Positions 52,222 to 63,146 of a stretch of 64,000 nt of DNA are shown piece after piece. The notes below the pieces were generated by a model. The model saw only the letters and a list, made by a program, of their open reading frames with translations. It ran no database searches and was not told the DNA's origin. How positions within the stretch are numbered: the first letter of the stretch is position 1; each line of letters opens with the position of its first letter. This stretch comes from Blastomussa wellsi (taxonomy: Eukaryota > Cnidaria > Anthozoa > Scleractinia > Plerogyridae): assembly GCA_947652115.1 (NCBI GenBank), contig OX393564.1:3510908-3574907 (forward strand), given 5' to 3'. Made by a program: the position numbers and the translations under genes.

Positions 52222-54543
52222 CTGCGATTTAAACAATCATTAATGCTGGTACTCTACTAACAAATAAAAGTTTGTTCAAATTACTATTCCAGAGCAATAA
52301 AGTTATTTAAGGGGTGTTGTAGTTATGGGTTCTACATGCAGGCCGGGTAGTTAATTAAATACGCTGGGGAAAACGAGTCTGGGTCTAGTTGCCAACTTCT
52401 GCACCTGCCCCAGATCTCCTCCTTCCTCTGAGGAAGCGCTAGCGTTGGGGAAAAGTGAAACGGGATCCCCTAATAACGCCTGCGTGGGCGGCAAAAGCCC
52501 ATAGGGCCTGATCAGAATTTTTAATAATTATGTTTTAAATTTTTTACTAAAAAAAGGATTCGAGACTAACAAACCCCACTAGCCTCAGACTAGCAAATAT
52601 TTCGTTTTGGCTAGTAGCTATTGGGTTCACTTGCTATTTTGGCTGATGCAAATTTCTGGCATCTGAGTACATATACAGGAAAACCACTAATGGCAATCGA
52701 GTCTTGTTCAATTAGTTTCCCGACTGGAGATTTCGTTTCACAGTAATATTTTTTTATAACGTTTTCCTACAAAAGTCTTGCACATTTTCGCATCAAATTC
52801 CCAGAAAGTTCGAGGTGGCGAAAACCGCAAGTGGCGTTGGATTTTTGCGTTTGACCGCTATGAACTGGGTTAGTCACCTTAACAAGTTCCAGCTAAGTCG
52901 CAATCCCTTTAACAGGTCCTTACCTCCCAGTAACACGCCTGGAAATGAGATACACTACTACCGGGTAACTGGTTTCTTAGACAGAACGTGATATCATTCA
53001 GTGCTCTGAGGTAGTAACCCAACTCAGTGAAGGCTCTGGATCGGCGGAACATTGTTTTTATCAGTATTTTGTCTGCTTCGTCGTTCTCTGAAAAATGCAA
53101 TTCAATAACAAATATGCATTAATTACTGCAACGTAACGTTTCAAAGGAAGTGGCGACACTCTAGCCTCCAAAGCAGACGTTCTTGGGCTCGTCACCCAAC
53201 ATTTCCTCCGAAAGAACCTCTTCGCATGAGGCTAGCGACTCTCCATTTATGTTTTCAGTTTGTCTCCTTCCCCGCCAACACAGTTGCCACAACGACGGAT
53301 CGGTTCCATGCCATACGAATCACGGTATTTGACCATAATCTGCGATTTAAACAATCATTAATGCTGGTACTCTACTGACAAATAAAAGTTTCCTCCGAAA
53401 GAACGTCTTCGTATGAGGATAGCGACACTCCATTTATGTTTTTGCGACGAGCCAAATTCCCCTTAAAATGAAGGAAACCTAAAACTAATAGTTCACGAAG
53501 GAAGAAAAACACCAAAGAGGTGATAGTAAACCAAAAAGGAACAAGGATGGTTAAGGATGGAGAAGATTGAGACGGATTACAAATGACTATTTTGAAAAAT
53601 TTAGGCTAAATTTTTCAAAACGCACAAACCGTGACGTAGCTCATTTAAACAGACTGGTAATTCTACGTCGAAAATTGGCTTTAAGGGTCGACATCAGTGC
53701 ACAAACCTTCAAGACATCTTGCCATTGCTTCATTACAGTCACTCAGGGCACTATCCCAGTCACAGTTGTTTAAGTGGCACTGAGCACGGTTACTATATAG
53801 CACAGCTGGTAAAACCCACCTACAAGAAATCATTAACAAAATGCATGTTACAGTAGTTACAGTAGCGCTTTTCACTCGACTTTGCCTACTAAAATCCAAG
53901 AATAAAGAAATTTCAGTCTTTATCCTTATCAGGCATAAGAGGTACTAAATTTATATCCGTTTACAATTTTTCAGCTCAATAGCATCCTTCGTTTAGAAAT
54001 AACCGCATTTTGGATTTCAGAATTATGGCGTTGCGTGACATGAAGTGTCGATCATGTTTGTCATAAACGGTACACTTCTATTGTGATTTTTAGCCATTTG
54101 AGAAGTTAAAGTAGAAGGAAAGGTGCTTATGTAAATGTGTGTTTCCCCATAACAGATTATCATTGTCCTAGATAACTAAAGTAAGTTCCAGATGTTTACA
54201 CTATTTTCCGGTCGCCATATTGGTGCACATCTGATATGCACCAACATGGCGACTTCATACTGGGCTCTGTAAATTTGGGCAAAACGTTTCGGCGAATATC
54301 TTCGGTTTGGGGTAAAGCACAGTCATAAAAATTCTTTTGCTATCTTCTACATAAGTAAAATCCAACTAGTGGTCTATTATCAATGCTGCGTTCTGATTGG
54401 TTGAGCTACTACCAGGCTATATATTGTAGCCCACTGGTAGCGAATGCGTCGGCTTTGAAAACCAAAACAATGGCGGCTGAATTGCGTTTTGCTGAAGTTT
54501 CGGACGAGTATTTGAGCTCATTATTAGATAAATCTATACTTTC

Positions 54544-54584
<41 letters not shown>

Positions 54585-57500
54585 GGCCTCTGAGTCAATA
54601 GCCCATTCGGCATTCGGCCTTCGGTTTCATGGGCTATTGACTCAGAGCCCAATCGGGCTCGAGCAATAATTGTTAAATATCTCTTTTTCAACCTGAATAA
54701 AAAGGTAAAGCTTCGTGCCAAGCGGCCCATACTGCCGGAGCTTATCCCGGTTTCAGTAGCATTAAGCAGCTAGGAATATTTCTACTCCCTACTATGCTAG
54801 TCCATCGCAGGGTTACCCCCAGAATTATATCGCCGGTACTATTTATACACCTGGGTGAAGAGAGAGGCACTGTGAGAGTAAAGTGTCTTGCCCAAGAACA
54901 CAACGCAGTGCCCCGGCCAGGGCTCGAACCCGGACCGTCCGATCCCGAGTCCAACGTACTAACCATTAGGCCACTGCTTGCCACATTAGCTTGACTAATG
55001 GTGCTCGATTTATTTTTTGTTGCGTGACAATGAAAACGATCTATAGTAACGCGCTCGGAAGGTCTCACGCGTTTCATGCCGGGTGCACGTATTTGCTTTA
55101 AGTTTTGATTGGTTTACAGAATTGTGTGTGTCTTAAAAGAATTGACCAGTGTGATTACTTTGGTTTCGGTGTTACGACCCTCTACCGAAAATCGTTATAT
55201 TTACACTGTCTTGAGAGATGAAGATAATATTCCCCATTGTTACAAAAGAGGCCTGTATGGGCTTGATTACACAGCGAACTTCAATCCAGGCTGAAATTTC
55301 GAAATTTCAATTCCACCACTTGCTAAAAACTTTGTCATCCAATGCAAACCTCAAGCCTTGACAACCCGCCATGAATAAAGCAGTACTGTAATAATTATGC
55401 GCCTGACTTCACAGACTTTTTGTCTGAAATGGTGACTTTATCGGATACATGTCTTTTCACGTGAAAAAGTTCTTTGCAGCATTGCACGCATACATACAAC
55501 ATACAACACGCCAAAATACAACATACCATCGACACCCATCTTTTTCTGACTTGCTTGCTTCCAAACAGTGAGGCACACAATTTAATGCTTCTGTATACAG
55601 TCGCACTGCGTCGTCAAACAAGCCTAGCTTGAACTTCGTGTTCCCTTTTTCCTTTAGAATCTGCGCATTTTCTTCATCTCGACGTGCAAAGAAATCAAAC
55701 CGTTCTTTTCCAAATGCTATTTCTTGTAGTTTCCATTCCCTGGATGGAAGTAGAAATTATAAAAAATATATAATAATTTAGCTCTGATCTATCTACTGTA
55801 CTTAAGCATCCACTTCTTCCATAAAAACAAAACATAACAACCGGTGCAAACAGCCATGTACTTATAAACAGAACAATATTGCTAAATAAGTTAACAACTC
55901 AACCCCTCCCCTGCAAAGCACTTTGACAGGTTGCTGTAAATGAACAGCCAAGGGGTCCCATCATTACATCACAGTCTACTTCACCCCTCCCCTGCAAAGG
56001 ATTTTGACAGGTTGCCCTAAACAAGCAGGCAGAGGGTCCCATAACTTCATCACAGTCAACTCCACCCCTCCCCTACAAAGGATTTTGACAGGTTGCCCTA
56101 AATAAGCAGGCAGAGGGTCCCATAACTTCATCACAGTCAACTCCACCCCTCCCCTACAAAGGATTTTGACAGGTTGCCCTAAATAAGCAGGCAGAGGGTC
56201 CCATCACTTCATTGCAGTCAACTCCACCCCTCTCCTGCAAAGCATTTTGACAGACTGCCCTTAATCAGCAGTCAACTTCACCCCTCCCCTGCAAAGCATT
56301 TTGACAGGTTGCCCTAAATAAGAAGGCAGAGGGTCCCATCACTTCATCGCAGTCAACTCCACCCCTCCCCTGCAAATCATTTTGACAGGTTGTCCTAAAT
56401 AAGCAGGCAGAGGGTCCCATCACTTCATCACAGTCAACTTCACCCCTCCCCTGCAAAGCATTTTGACAGACTGCCCTAAATAAGCAGGCAGAGGGTCCCA
56501 TCATTTCATCAAAGTCAACTTCACCCCTCCCCTGCAAAGCATTTTGACAGACTGCCTTTAATCAGCAGTCAACTTCACCCACCCCCCCCCCCCCTGCAAA
56601 GCATTTTGACAGACTGCCCTAAATAAGCAGGCAGAGGGTCCCATTACTTCATCACAGTCAACTCCACCCCTCCCCTGCAAAGCATTTTGACAGACTGCCC
56701 TTAATCAGCAGTCAACTTCACCCCTCCCCTGCAAAGCATTTTGACAAGTTGCCCTGAAGGAATAGTCAGGGGGTCCCATCTACTCCACCCCTCCCCACAA
56801 AGCATTTTGACAATTTGCCCTTATTGCCAACAATTCACCAGTGCACACGTATAAACCGATGAATGAAGAAAGTACATTAATGATGACAAATAAATACACA
56901 TTACTCACTTAACACAAGTTTTTCTGAGAGTTTTCTCTATTCTCTGTGCATGATTGACGGCAGAATGCTACAGGGAATAATTTCAATAATTATAATTAAG
57001 TATATCTTTTTCCTGACATTTCAAAAGGTGTGTTCAACTTGATTTTATCATAAAACCCATACGACCCTGCTCGCTTTTTCCTTGGAAGACCATAAGAAAA
57101 AAGTTCCGCATGAGGGCCATACGGAAAAGTGTATGGCTGCAATGGAGAGTTCATGCAACTAACAAATTCAAGAACTAAACAGCAACAGTAACACGCCTAG
57201 AATCCTCAGTGGCAAAAAAAACACCTTAAAGAGAAACAAGGAAAGAAAAATCTGTAACTATCAAGTATCCAGGGCTTCTGAAATTTTGCGCAGTCACGGA
57301 GCCGCGAAATTCAGGTATATCTGCGAAATCCCACAAAATTGACAAAAACACGTGAAATACCGTGAAATTTGCTAGAAATCTTACCAAATACATTAAAACT
57401 TATCTTGGCTATCAGGGATGTTTATTCGCCTAAAACTTTCAAATTTATCTTGAAATTTTGTCACTGCCACAAGAAAACAACATACCAACACTACCAGGCG

Positions 57501-60500
57501 AAAAACTGGGCACCAGCCAAAGGAAGACTTTTCATTGCCACTATACGGCGTGTGAAAGGAAACTGCTGTCCCTAGTAATGCAGGCAAATGTTTAATCGTA
57601 CATGCAGGTCACAAACGGATTTGAACCTTCGATCACAAACAATTCTTTCGTTGTAAACTGCAAAGCAACACAAGAGTGCGAGGACAGAAAAGAAATTTAT
57701 TTCATTGCTGTTTTCAGCTCTAAATTGCAGCTGAAAAGGAGGTTAACCGGCCGAGCGTTTCAGTAAAGCTAATGTTTTTCTTGTCGCTCGAAACAAGCAG
57801 TGTGCGACAAATGCAGACTGCATACTTGCAGACTGGCACTCCGGTTCACCTGAATATCACTCCGGTTAGCCTGAATATCACTCTAGTTGCCTAAATAGCA
57901 CTAGGGCTAGCCTGCTTGCGGTAGTTCTCAATTATAGTAATGGCAACACCATATTTCCTCAAAAAAATTCTGCAAGTCTGCATTGTGGCACACCGCAAAA
58001 AAAGTACAGTTGTCTTAAGAACTGTGTTGGCTGAACTTTTGTGTTTTCTTTCTTGCCCTGAATGTGACGTTCTTCCAATATATTTGTTTTCTGGAATCTT
58101 TCTTCTTTGCTTTCCCGCGAATTTCCTGCCAAATTGGCCGTTTTCTCTGCGAACATGTCTCTGCAAATCCCACAAATTTGACTTTTTCCCGCAAATTATC
58201 AGAAGCCCTGAATTGAAAGTGCCTTATGATATACATTGAACATGTGCGATCACATACCAAGTGGTGCCACTGGCATTGTTGTCATGGCTTCCAAAATTCT
58301 TGCTAAAAGTAATTATTTAATTAATCCTCTCATCCAAACAAAGTACAAATTGTACATATATTTTTGAAGATAGTGAAAATATTTATACTTATTTATTATT
58401 TTATTAATTATCCATCAAAACCACCCTACCTGATAATATGTGATGATCAAGGTGATGCTTTTGGGAGTTATACCGCACTTTATTAAGTTCGTAGCCATGT
58501 CATCAGATTCTGCCAGGTTTGCGATAATAAGTAACGCTGGATCTTGAATCTGCAGCACAAGAAAGGCATTAACATATAGACTGACTAAATGTTCCAGGTA
58601 TAATTGACTGCCTTGACAGATGTATGGACTGAAATGATTGACTGACACACAGGCAGACAGACTACATGTAATTATAATTACTGTTCTTACATTCCACTAT
58701 TTTGCATGGTTTCAGCATCAGGGATGCTGAAAATGTACTAAATGGTGCATCGCTTAATCAAGTAAATATGGTATTGAAGGGAGGGCAGGGTGGGTAGAGT
58801 ACAGCAGCACTCAAAAAAATTTGCAGTAAGCCACTTGTTGCTGTCGTTGTACAACTGGAAGCTATATAATAGACACGTCAGGTTGACTTTTACATTTTCT
58901 GAAATGGGGTAAAAATAATTTACAAAACCTGCTTACCTCCTTGTTATAAGAAAACATGTATCTTGCCAGTGTCTTGAGAATTTCCTGCAATAACAAAAAA
59001 AATATTATTATTATAACAAGGCCATTTATTTACAATAATAATAATAATAATAATAATAAAATTATAATAATAATAATAAACTTCATTTGAGTGTGAACTG
59101 TATGTACTAATTGGGGGGCACTGTAAACCACAAATGAGATCAAATTATATTAATTATAAATCAAATCAAATCAAATGTAAATGTTGGTTTTGTGGAGAGG
59201 GGACAACCGGAGGACCCGGAGAAAAACTTCTCAAAGTAGAGCACAGTAGAGAACCCACAAACTCAGCCCACATATGACGTCAGGGCTGCGAATCGAACCT
59301 GGGCCACACTGGTGGAAGGCGAGCGCTCTCACCACTGCGCCAACCCTGCTTCCTGTTTTATAAAATTGAATTATTTTTGCTTTTTACTTTTACTTACATT
59401 AACCAACTATTTACTAACAGTATCTTACCTCGTTTTCCAGTATTTTGTTTCTACATCGTCCACTGTGAGTAGAAAGCTTCAATATTGCCTCCAGATATGC
59501 ATTCAATGGTGTGCTATTAGGCAAGAGTACTGTGCACAAAAAAGAGAAAAGCTATGTTTTGGAGTTTCCAGTACTTTTGAAAGCTCTTTTTCAAAACATT
59601 AAGCTACAAGTAGTCTCTGCATGTAAAACCATAGAATTGCAAATTCTATATTGGTTGCACTGCATTAAGAGAGAATTGATTTCTATTCACTATTGTATTG
59701 TAATGTGGAATCCTGAAGAATGTAGGGATGTGTATGCATGTTTGTTTACTTTGTGTCATGAATTTGATATTAAATAGTAAGCTCTTCAGTATGCGAGTCA
59801 TTCTTGGTCGTTACACTTCACGTTTCAGCCATTTTGCTTCATTGTGGTAACAGTTTTTGCTATTGTATTTTAGATGTATTTGGCCCCGAAGGAAGGGTTG
59901 AAGTTTTGAGCTTTTGGTTCCTACCCAGGTTTCCTTCATTTTTTTCCTGTTCAGTTTCGGGTTTATTAAGGTTTTTTTGGGACTCAAAGTATCTTAAGAT
60001 GCGCACTCAACTCTCCACTTTAAGCTTATTTTCTATGGAATGCTTGGTTCTTTAGCTCTTTGATATATGTGATTGTATAGGTCTGTATGTACATGCACAA
60101 TAAACTTAGAAGTGTAACAGCCTATGTGTACTACGTCTGTAACGGCCTACTACGGCACAATACACCAGAAATTATTATGTTGATGTGTCTTGATTTGTTC
60201 AAGGGTTAGGAGATGTAGCGTGTTGTTTAGAACAGAATTTATGTTCTTTACATGTTGTTTCTCTTGCATGGCTCTCTGTCCAATCTTAAAGTGTCCCTAT
60301 AATCAAATTTTTACACCCTGGTTTTTAAGAGAATACAGGGCTCCATGTAAGATTAAAAATGCCGTTTTCCATTTTCAAATATCTGTAGTAGTTCCAGAGA
60401 TAATTAAGTTTACAAAATTGGTAAAATATGCCAGTTAGGAGACTGATGACATCACCTACACAACCCAATTTTATATCAAGTCAGTTTTCTTCAGAGACAT

Positions 60501-63146
60501 TTTAAACATGGTACACTAATTGTCCTACAAGTGGCACACCTATAGTTGTAATTAAATCCTGTTTCCATGGCAATGCACTCTTCCCCAGTCCCCTCGAACC
60601 TGTTTTCAGTATCTGAGTAATAATTTTTAGCACAGAAAAATTAAACCAAGCCAAGAAAACCTTACCTGCAGTGTAACTCATAAATATGTTTGTGAGATCA
60701 TGCAGATCTTGAGTCATTGAGAAATATCAAAATGGACTGCCAAAAATAGCCAGAATAGCCATGAACAATGGGGAGGTCTAGGACCCAGTATGTTGCCATG
60801 GTAACATAATTGTTAATCTAATATTGCAAAGCACACCTAGCAGAATCATGCTGCAAAGAATCAAATATTTCTGATGCAAATTGGGTGAGACATTTTTTCT
60901 TTGCATATTTTTAAAACTTGAGTATCTCTGTAATGAAAACAGATATTTTAAAACTATACCAAGTGGCATTTTTCTTGTCATACAGACTCCTTTATAATGC
61001 TATAAAATGGCTTAGATTGGAGACGTATGTACACATACATGTAAAAAGAACAAACCTCCATCTTCCAAGTTTGCTATAAGTCTATTCTTGTCAATCAACT
61101 GCCAGCACAGCTCTTCGCTCAGGCACAACATGGAAATGATCTTCATGTTCATTGCCATCATGTTACAGTCATTTGCTGTTACTGCGGGTGTTTTTAACCA
61201 CTTCAAAATGGCCTGCAAGATAAAAGTCAACATAAAAAACAAGTTGCAATAATTTCTGAAAGATGTCTTCAAACATTTACGTATGGCAGATTCATATGAC
61301 CTAAATATGGTGTCTTTTCACTGGATCCATTTTTTGATGTATAAATAAATCTTACAATAAATTACATGTACATTCAACACAATTTATTATTTAAACAACA
61401 ATAAGTATGGGTAATCAAATGGCGATGAGTGAAATTAGGAAATACTGTACTGTTTTGTCAAAATTCTTATACTTTCCTGAGCCTTTAGGCCAAGGAATAT
61501 TAGCGGAGCTCCGAAGGGCAATTACAAATTAATGCTGAAATTTTGTGCCAGAATTAAGGAGTAATTTGTCAACCATGATATTATCACATGATAATAACTA
61601 CAATAACAATAATTATAATAAATTTAACCTCAGCTCACCTTTGATACTATTTTATCTTTTAAAATTAGTTTTCTGTATTGATCATTCTGTTCTGCAATCT
61701 ATGAGAATAAAATAATAAAAAGCTTATAATATTTCCCTACAATATAACCTTTAAAGCATAAAACATGTTAGAACCAATTATGGCAAATTTAATATTATGC
61801 TGCTGAGACAGCCTGGAATGATTCAGATGACACAACACAGCTTTCCCAAAAATTATTCAAAGAAAAACTGAAACTTATTCAGGCCTATTCATAAAACACG
61901 AGTACTCCATATTGGAAACAAATCTTCTAGCTATTGTTTTCTTTTTTTCCTTTTTCTTCCTCTTCATTAATTTTATAATTATTGTCAACTCTTTATTACC
62001 AACTACAATTAATTTTATTAATTATTTAATTCTGTTACTCAGCTAAATATTTATTTAGCAATAGCTTGTTAGTTTTTTCTGAGTTACTTTTACCTCACTA
62101 CTGTTTCTTCACCTACATATATTTGTAAAAATCTTCTCCTTTTTAAAAGTTGTTGCAAGTTGATGTTAATGAATATATATTACTTACATTACTTTCTTAC
62201 ATTACTTGAATGTACAGCTGCAATACTGTATGTAAGGCAATATAATCACACACCTTACTAAACTGAGCACAAGGCTGTATTGGAAGAATATCTGCCCGAG
62301 GTCTTGACAGTACGGATCAAGTGCAGCGAGGTCCGTACAGAAAAGACCGAGGGTTGATATTCCTCAGAACAGTCCGTCTCCAAGCAAGCTAAAATTAGAC
62401 AAACAAAAACTACTTTGAAGTAGTACTTTTGTGGCTCAAATTTTAAGCACTCACAGTGGTACCAGTACATGTAATTTGGCAAACAGTAAGCTGTGATTTA
62501 ATTCAGTACTAGCAAGAATGCACCTAAAGGAATGAAGATATCTACATAACAAACTCACTTGAAGAATAATAACAGAGGCTTCTATCTGCATTTTCCAACT
62601 CCAACTTCGTAACACATTCAGTGCACTATCATCAATGGATGACACTTGGAAATCTTTGAAGTTATCCTCAGACTGCCCAAAACATTCATCTAAGATGTGT
62701 TTTTGGTATGGTTTAAGTCCATGCCTGTAAGCTTTGACAACCATTTTTTGGCAATTATCTTTCAAAATCAAGTTTCCAATTTTTGGAAGTGCATTTAAAA
62801 CAACAATTCTGTCACAAGCTTCACGTTCCAGACAACAAAAGGTCTTAAGTGCACACACTGCTGGGCAGCAGGCCAAAACGTCGAGGTCAGCATCACAGAA
62901 GTCCAGCAATGCTTCGACAGTATTATTTTCCATGATTTGAGTAAGGTTTATTTGAGTATAATGAGGGAGAGTCAATATGTGTTTGAGGACCATTATACTA
63001 TTAAAATATGCCGCATTCCAAGGTTGTTCGTACTTTTCTGTGCAGTCATCAGAAACCCGAATCCATAAAAGTCTGACAACAAAGCTAAGTAGATTTGAGC
63101 TGATAAGGACGCTAAGGACCAGTTTCTTCTCTGGGCTCCCAGTTTT
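52045..63146 (-). CDS. ARM-like/TPR/MYND zinc finger protein, 12 exons, >=613 aa
   Basis: Exons (5' to 3' on minus): 63146-62559, 61698-61639, 61212-61056, 60707-60666, 59529-59429, 58984-58937, 58549-58430, 56967-56909, 55739-55527, 53819-53707, 53087-52924, 52221-52045. Phases agree at every junction; 1842 nt in total. The first ~400 residues are helical and ARM/HEAT-like (for example DPALLIIANLAESDDMATNL). Then TPRs: AQILKEKGNTKFKLGLFDDA plus VRLYTEAL, AVLYSNRAQCHLNNCDWDSA, and a third helix pair in KTMFRRSRAFTELGYYLRAL. The end is a MYND finger with C-x2-C, C-x2-C, C-x3-C and H-x3-C and a stop three residues later. No human protein with this order is recognised; UNC-45 and TTC12 have TPRs first, ZMYND12 has MYND first. 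Inferred: a scaffold or co-chaperone-like adaptor. The first exon begins at an acceptor, so the true N-terminus is upstream, perhaps outside the window. Confidence 0.85.
52924..53087 (-). CDS. ARM-TPR-MYND gene, third TPR-like exon
   Basis: 164 nt encoding ENDEADKILIKTMFRRSRAF, then TELGYYLRALNDITFCLRNQ and on to QACYWE. Fits the helix pair K-FRR-AxxxLGxYxxALxDI. Acceptor CATTTTTCAG, donor GTAAGG. Confidence 0.88.
53202..53443 (-). pseudogene. Duplicated partial MYND exon inside intron
   Basis: 53252-53391 repeats 52134-52273 over 140 bp with one visible difference. It includes the intron acceptor and the first ~28 codons of the MYND exon, up to CGNC and KLK. It is flanked by two copies of a ~54-bp sequence (53202-53255 and 53389-53443) that differ from each other more. 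If spliced from the upstream exon (phase 1) it would hit a stop at once, so it is a non-functional fragment or a trap exon. Confidence 0.85.
53707..53819 (-). CDS. ARM-TPR-MYND gene, second TPR exon
   Basis: 113 nt encoding WVLPAVLYSNRAQCHLNNCD and WDSALSDCNEAMARCLE, the second TPR (LYSNRAxCxLxxxxWxxALxDCxxA). Acceptor TTCTTGTAG, donor GTTTGT. Confidence 0.9.
54471..54600 (+). pseudogene. Remnant of a repeated mobile ORF leader, copy 2
   Basis: Frame MAAELRFAEVSDEYLSSLLD, followed by a palindromic GAGTCAATAGCCC / GGGCTATTGACTC pair (54590-54645). Resembles 5874-5935. Likely a non-autonomous element; see that entry for the Crypton-like suggestion. Confidence 0.4.
54722..54985 (-). mobile_element. 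tRNA-derived SINE, family A, longest copy
   Basis: The minus-strand head reads GCAGTGGCCTAATGGTTAGT (A box region) and CCGGGTTCGAGCCCTGG (B box), then a body with AAGACACTTTACTCTCACAG and ACCCTGCGATGGACTAGCAT. The most complete copy of the family in the window. Confidence 0.85.
55527..55739 (-). CDS. ARM-TPR-MYND gene, first TPR exon
   Basis: 213 nt encoding EWKLQEIAFGKERFDFFARR, then ENAQILKEKGNTKFKLGLFD and DAVRLYTEAL, a textbook TPR (KxxGNxxFKxGxFxxAxxxYTxAL). Donor GTATGT; the frame stays open beyond it but the next exon continues the TPR fold in phase. Confidence 0.88.
55897..56830. repeat. 81-bp minisatellite with a short variant unit
   Basis: About ten or more units of CACCCCTCCCCTGCAAAGCA plus TTTTGACAG and a GGCAGAGGGTCCCAT phrase. 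Full units are 81 bp; some are cut to about 45 bp by loss of the GGGTCCCAT half. 81 is a multiple of three, so a repetitive open frame runs on minus (56537-56265), but it lies in an intron of the ARM-TPR-MYND gene between 56909 and 55739. Confidence 0.93.
56909..56967 (-). CDS. ARM-TPR-MYND gene, linker exon
   Basis: 59 nt encoding HSAVNHAQRIEKTLRKTCV, phase 0 in and 2 out, joining the TPR exon as KEWKLQEIAF. Acceptor TTCCCTGTAG, donor GTGAGT. Confidence 0.75.
58430..58549 (-). CDS. ARM-TPR-MYND gene, ARM-like exon
   Basis: 120 nt, phase 0 to 0, encoding IQDPALLIIANLAESDDMAT through SITLIITYYQ. The DPALLIIANLAES phrase is a good ARM helix. Donor GTAGGG. Confidence 0.8.
58937..58984 (-). CDS. 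ARM-TPR-MYND gene, 48-nt exon
   Basis: Phase 0 to 0, encoding EILKTLARYMFSYNKE. Acceptor ATTGCAG, donor GTAAGC. Confidence 0.78.
59034..59092. repeat. AAT microsatellite
   Basis: Two runs of ATA/AAT triplets (about nine and six) split by one AATTA interruption; intronic. Confidence 0.9.
59178..59348 (-). mobile_element. tRNA-derived SINE, family B, copy 3
   Basis: The plus strand ends GGCCACACTGGTGGAAGGCG and CTCACCACTGCGCCAACCC; the B box reads as CAGGTTCGATTCGCAG on minus. Tail phrase GGACCCGGAGAAAAACTTCT matches 13440-13682. Confidence 0.8.
59429..59529 (-). CDS. ARM-TPR-MYND gene, ARM-like exon
   Basis: 101 nt encoding VLLPNSTPLNAYLEAILKLS then THSGRCRNKILENE. Acceptor TTTTTTGTGCACAG, donor GTAAGA; exit phase 0. 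Confidence 0.8.
60666..60707 (-). CDS. ARM-TPR-MYND gene, 42-nt exon
   Basis: Phase 1 to 1, encoding DLHDLTNIFMSYTA. Good donor GTAAGG, mediocre acceptor (GACTCAAG). Skipping it would also keep frame, so it may be a cassette exon. Confidence 0.6.
61056..61212 (-). CDS. ARM-TPR-MYND gene, helical exon
   Basis: 157 nt encoding AILKWLKTPAVTANDCNMMA through LCWQLIDKNRLIANLEDG. Typical ARM/HEAT helix spacing. Acceptor TATCTTGCAG; donor GTTTGT is weak. Exit phase 1. Confidence 0.8.
61500..61585 (+). repeat. Third copy of the 236-352 repeat
   Basis: GGCAATTACAAATTAATGCT then AATTAAGGAGTAATTTGTCA, same orientation as the copies at the left edge but more diverged. Intronic, between two ARM exons. 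Confidence 0.7.
61639..61698 (-). CDS. ARM-TPR-MYND gene, 60-nt exon
   Basis: Phase 0 to 0, encoding IAEQNDQYRKLILKDKIVSK. Acceptor TTCTCATAG, donor GTGAGC. Confidence 0.7.
62559..63146 (-). CDS. ARM-TPR-MYND gene, first visible exon
   Basis: 588 nt, phase 0 to 0. Acceptor after TTGTTTTTCTACAG, so the Met at 62993 is internal. Encodes KTGSPEKKLVLSVLISSNLL through WKMQIEASVIILQ: Leu-rich helices with many Cys. Donor GTGAGT. Confidence 0.8.

Noticed and set aside
56265..56537. 90-residue repetitive minus-strand protein
   Set aside because: It is the translation of the 81-bp minisatellite and is bounded by repeat units, not by start or splice signals.
58258..58303. Possible extra exon of the ARM-TPR-MYND gene (NFGSHDNNASGTT)
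   Set aside because: It would leave phase 2, while the next exon at 56967 needs phase 0, and the nearer acceptor gives a stop.
59511..60055. Two plus-strand open frames opposite the ARM-TPR-MYND gene
   Set aside because: AT-rich antisense intron sequence with low-complexity hydrophobic translations, no domain or splice support.
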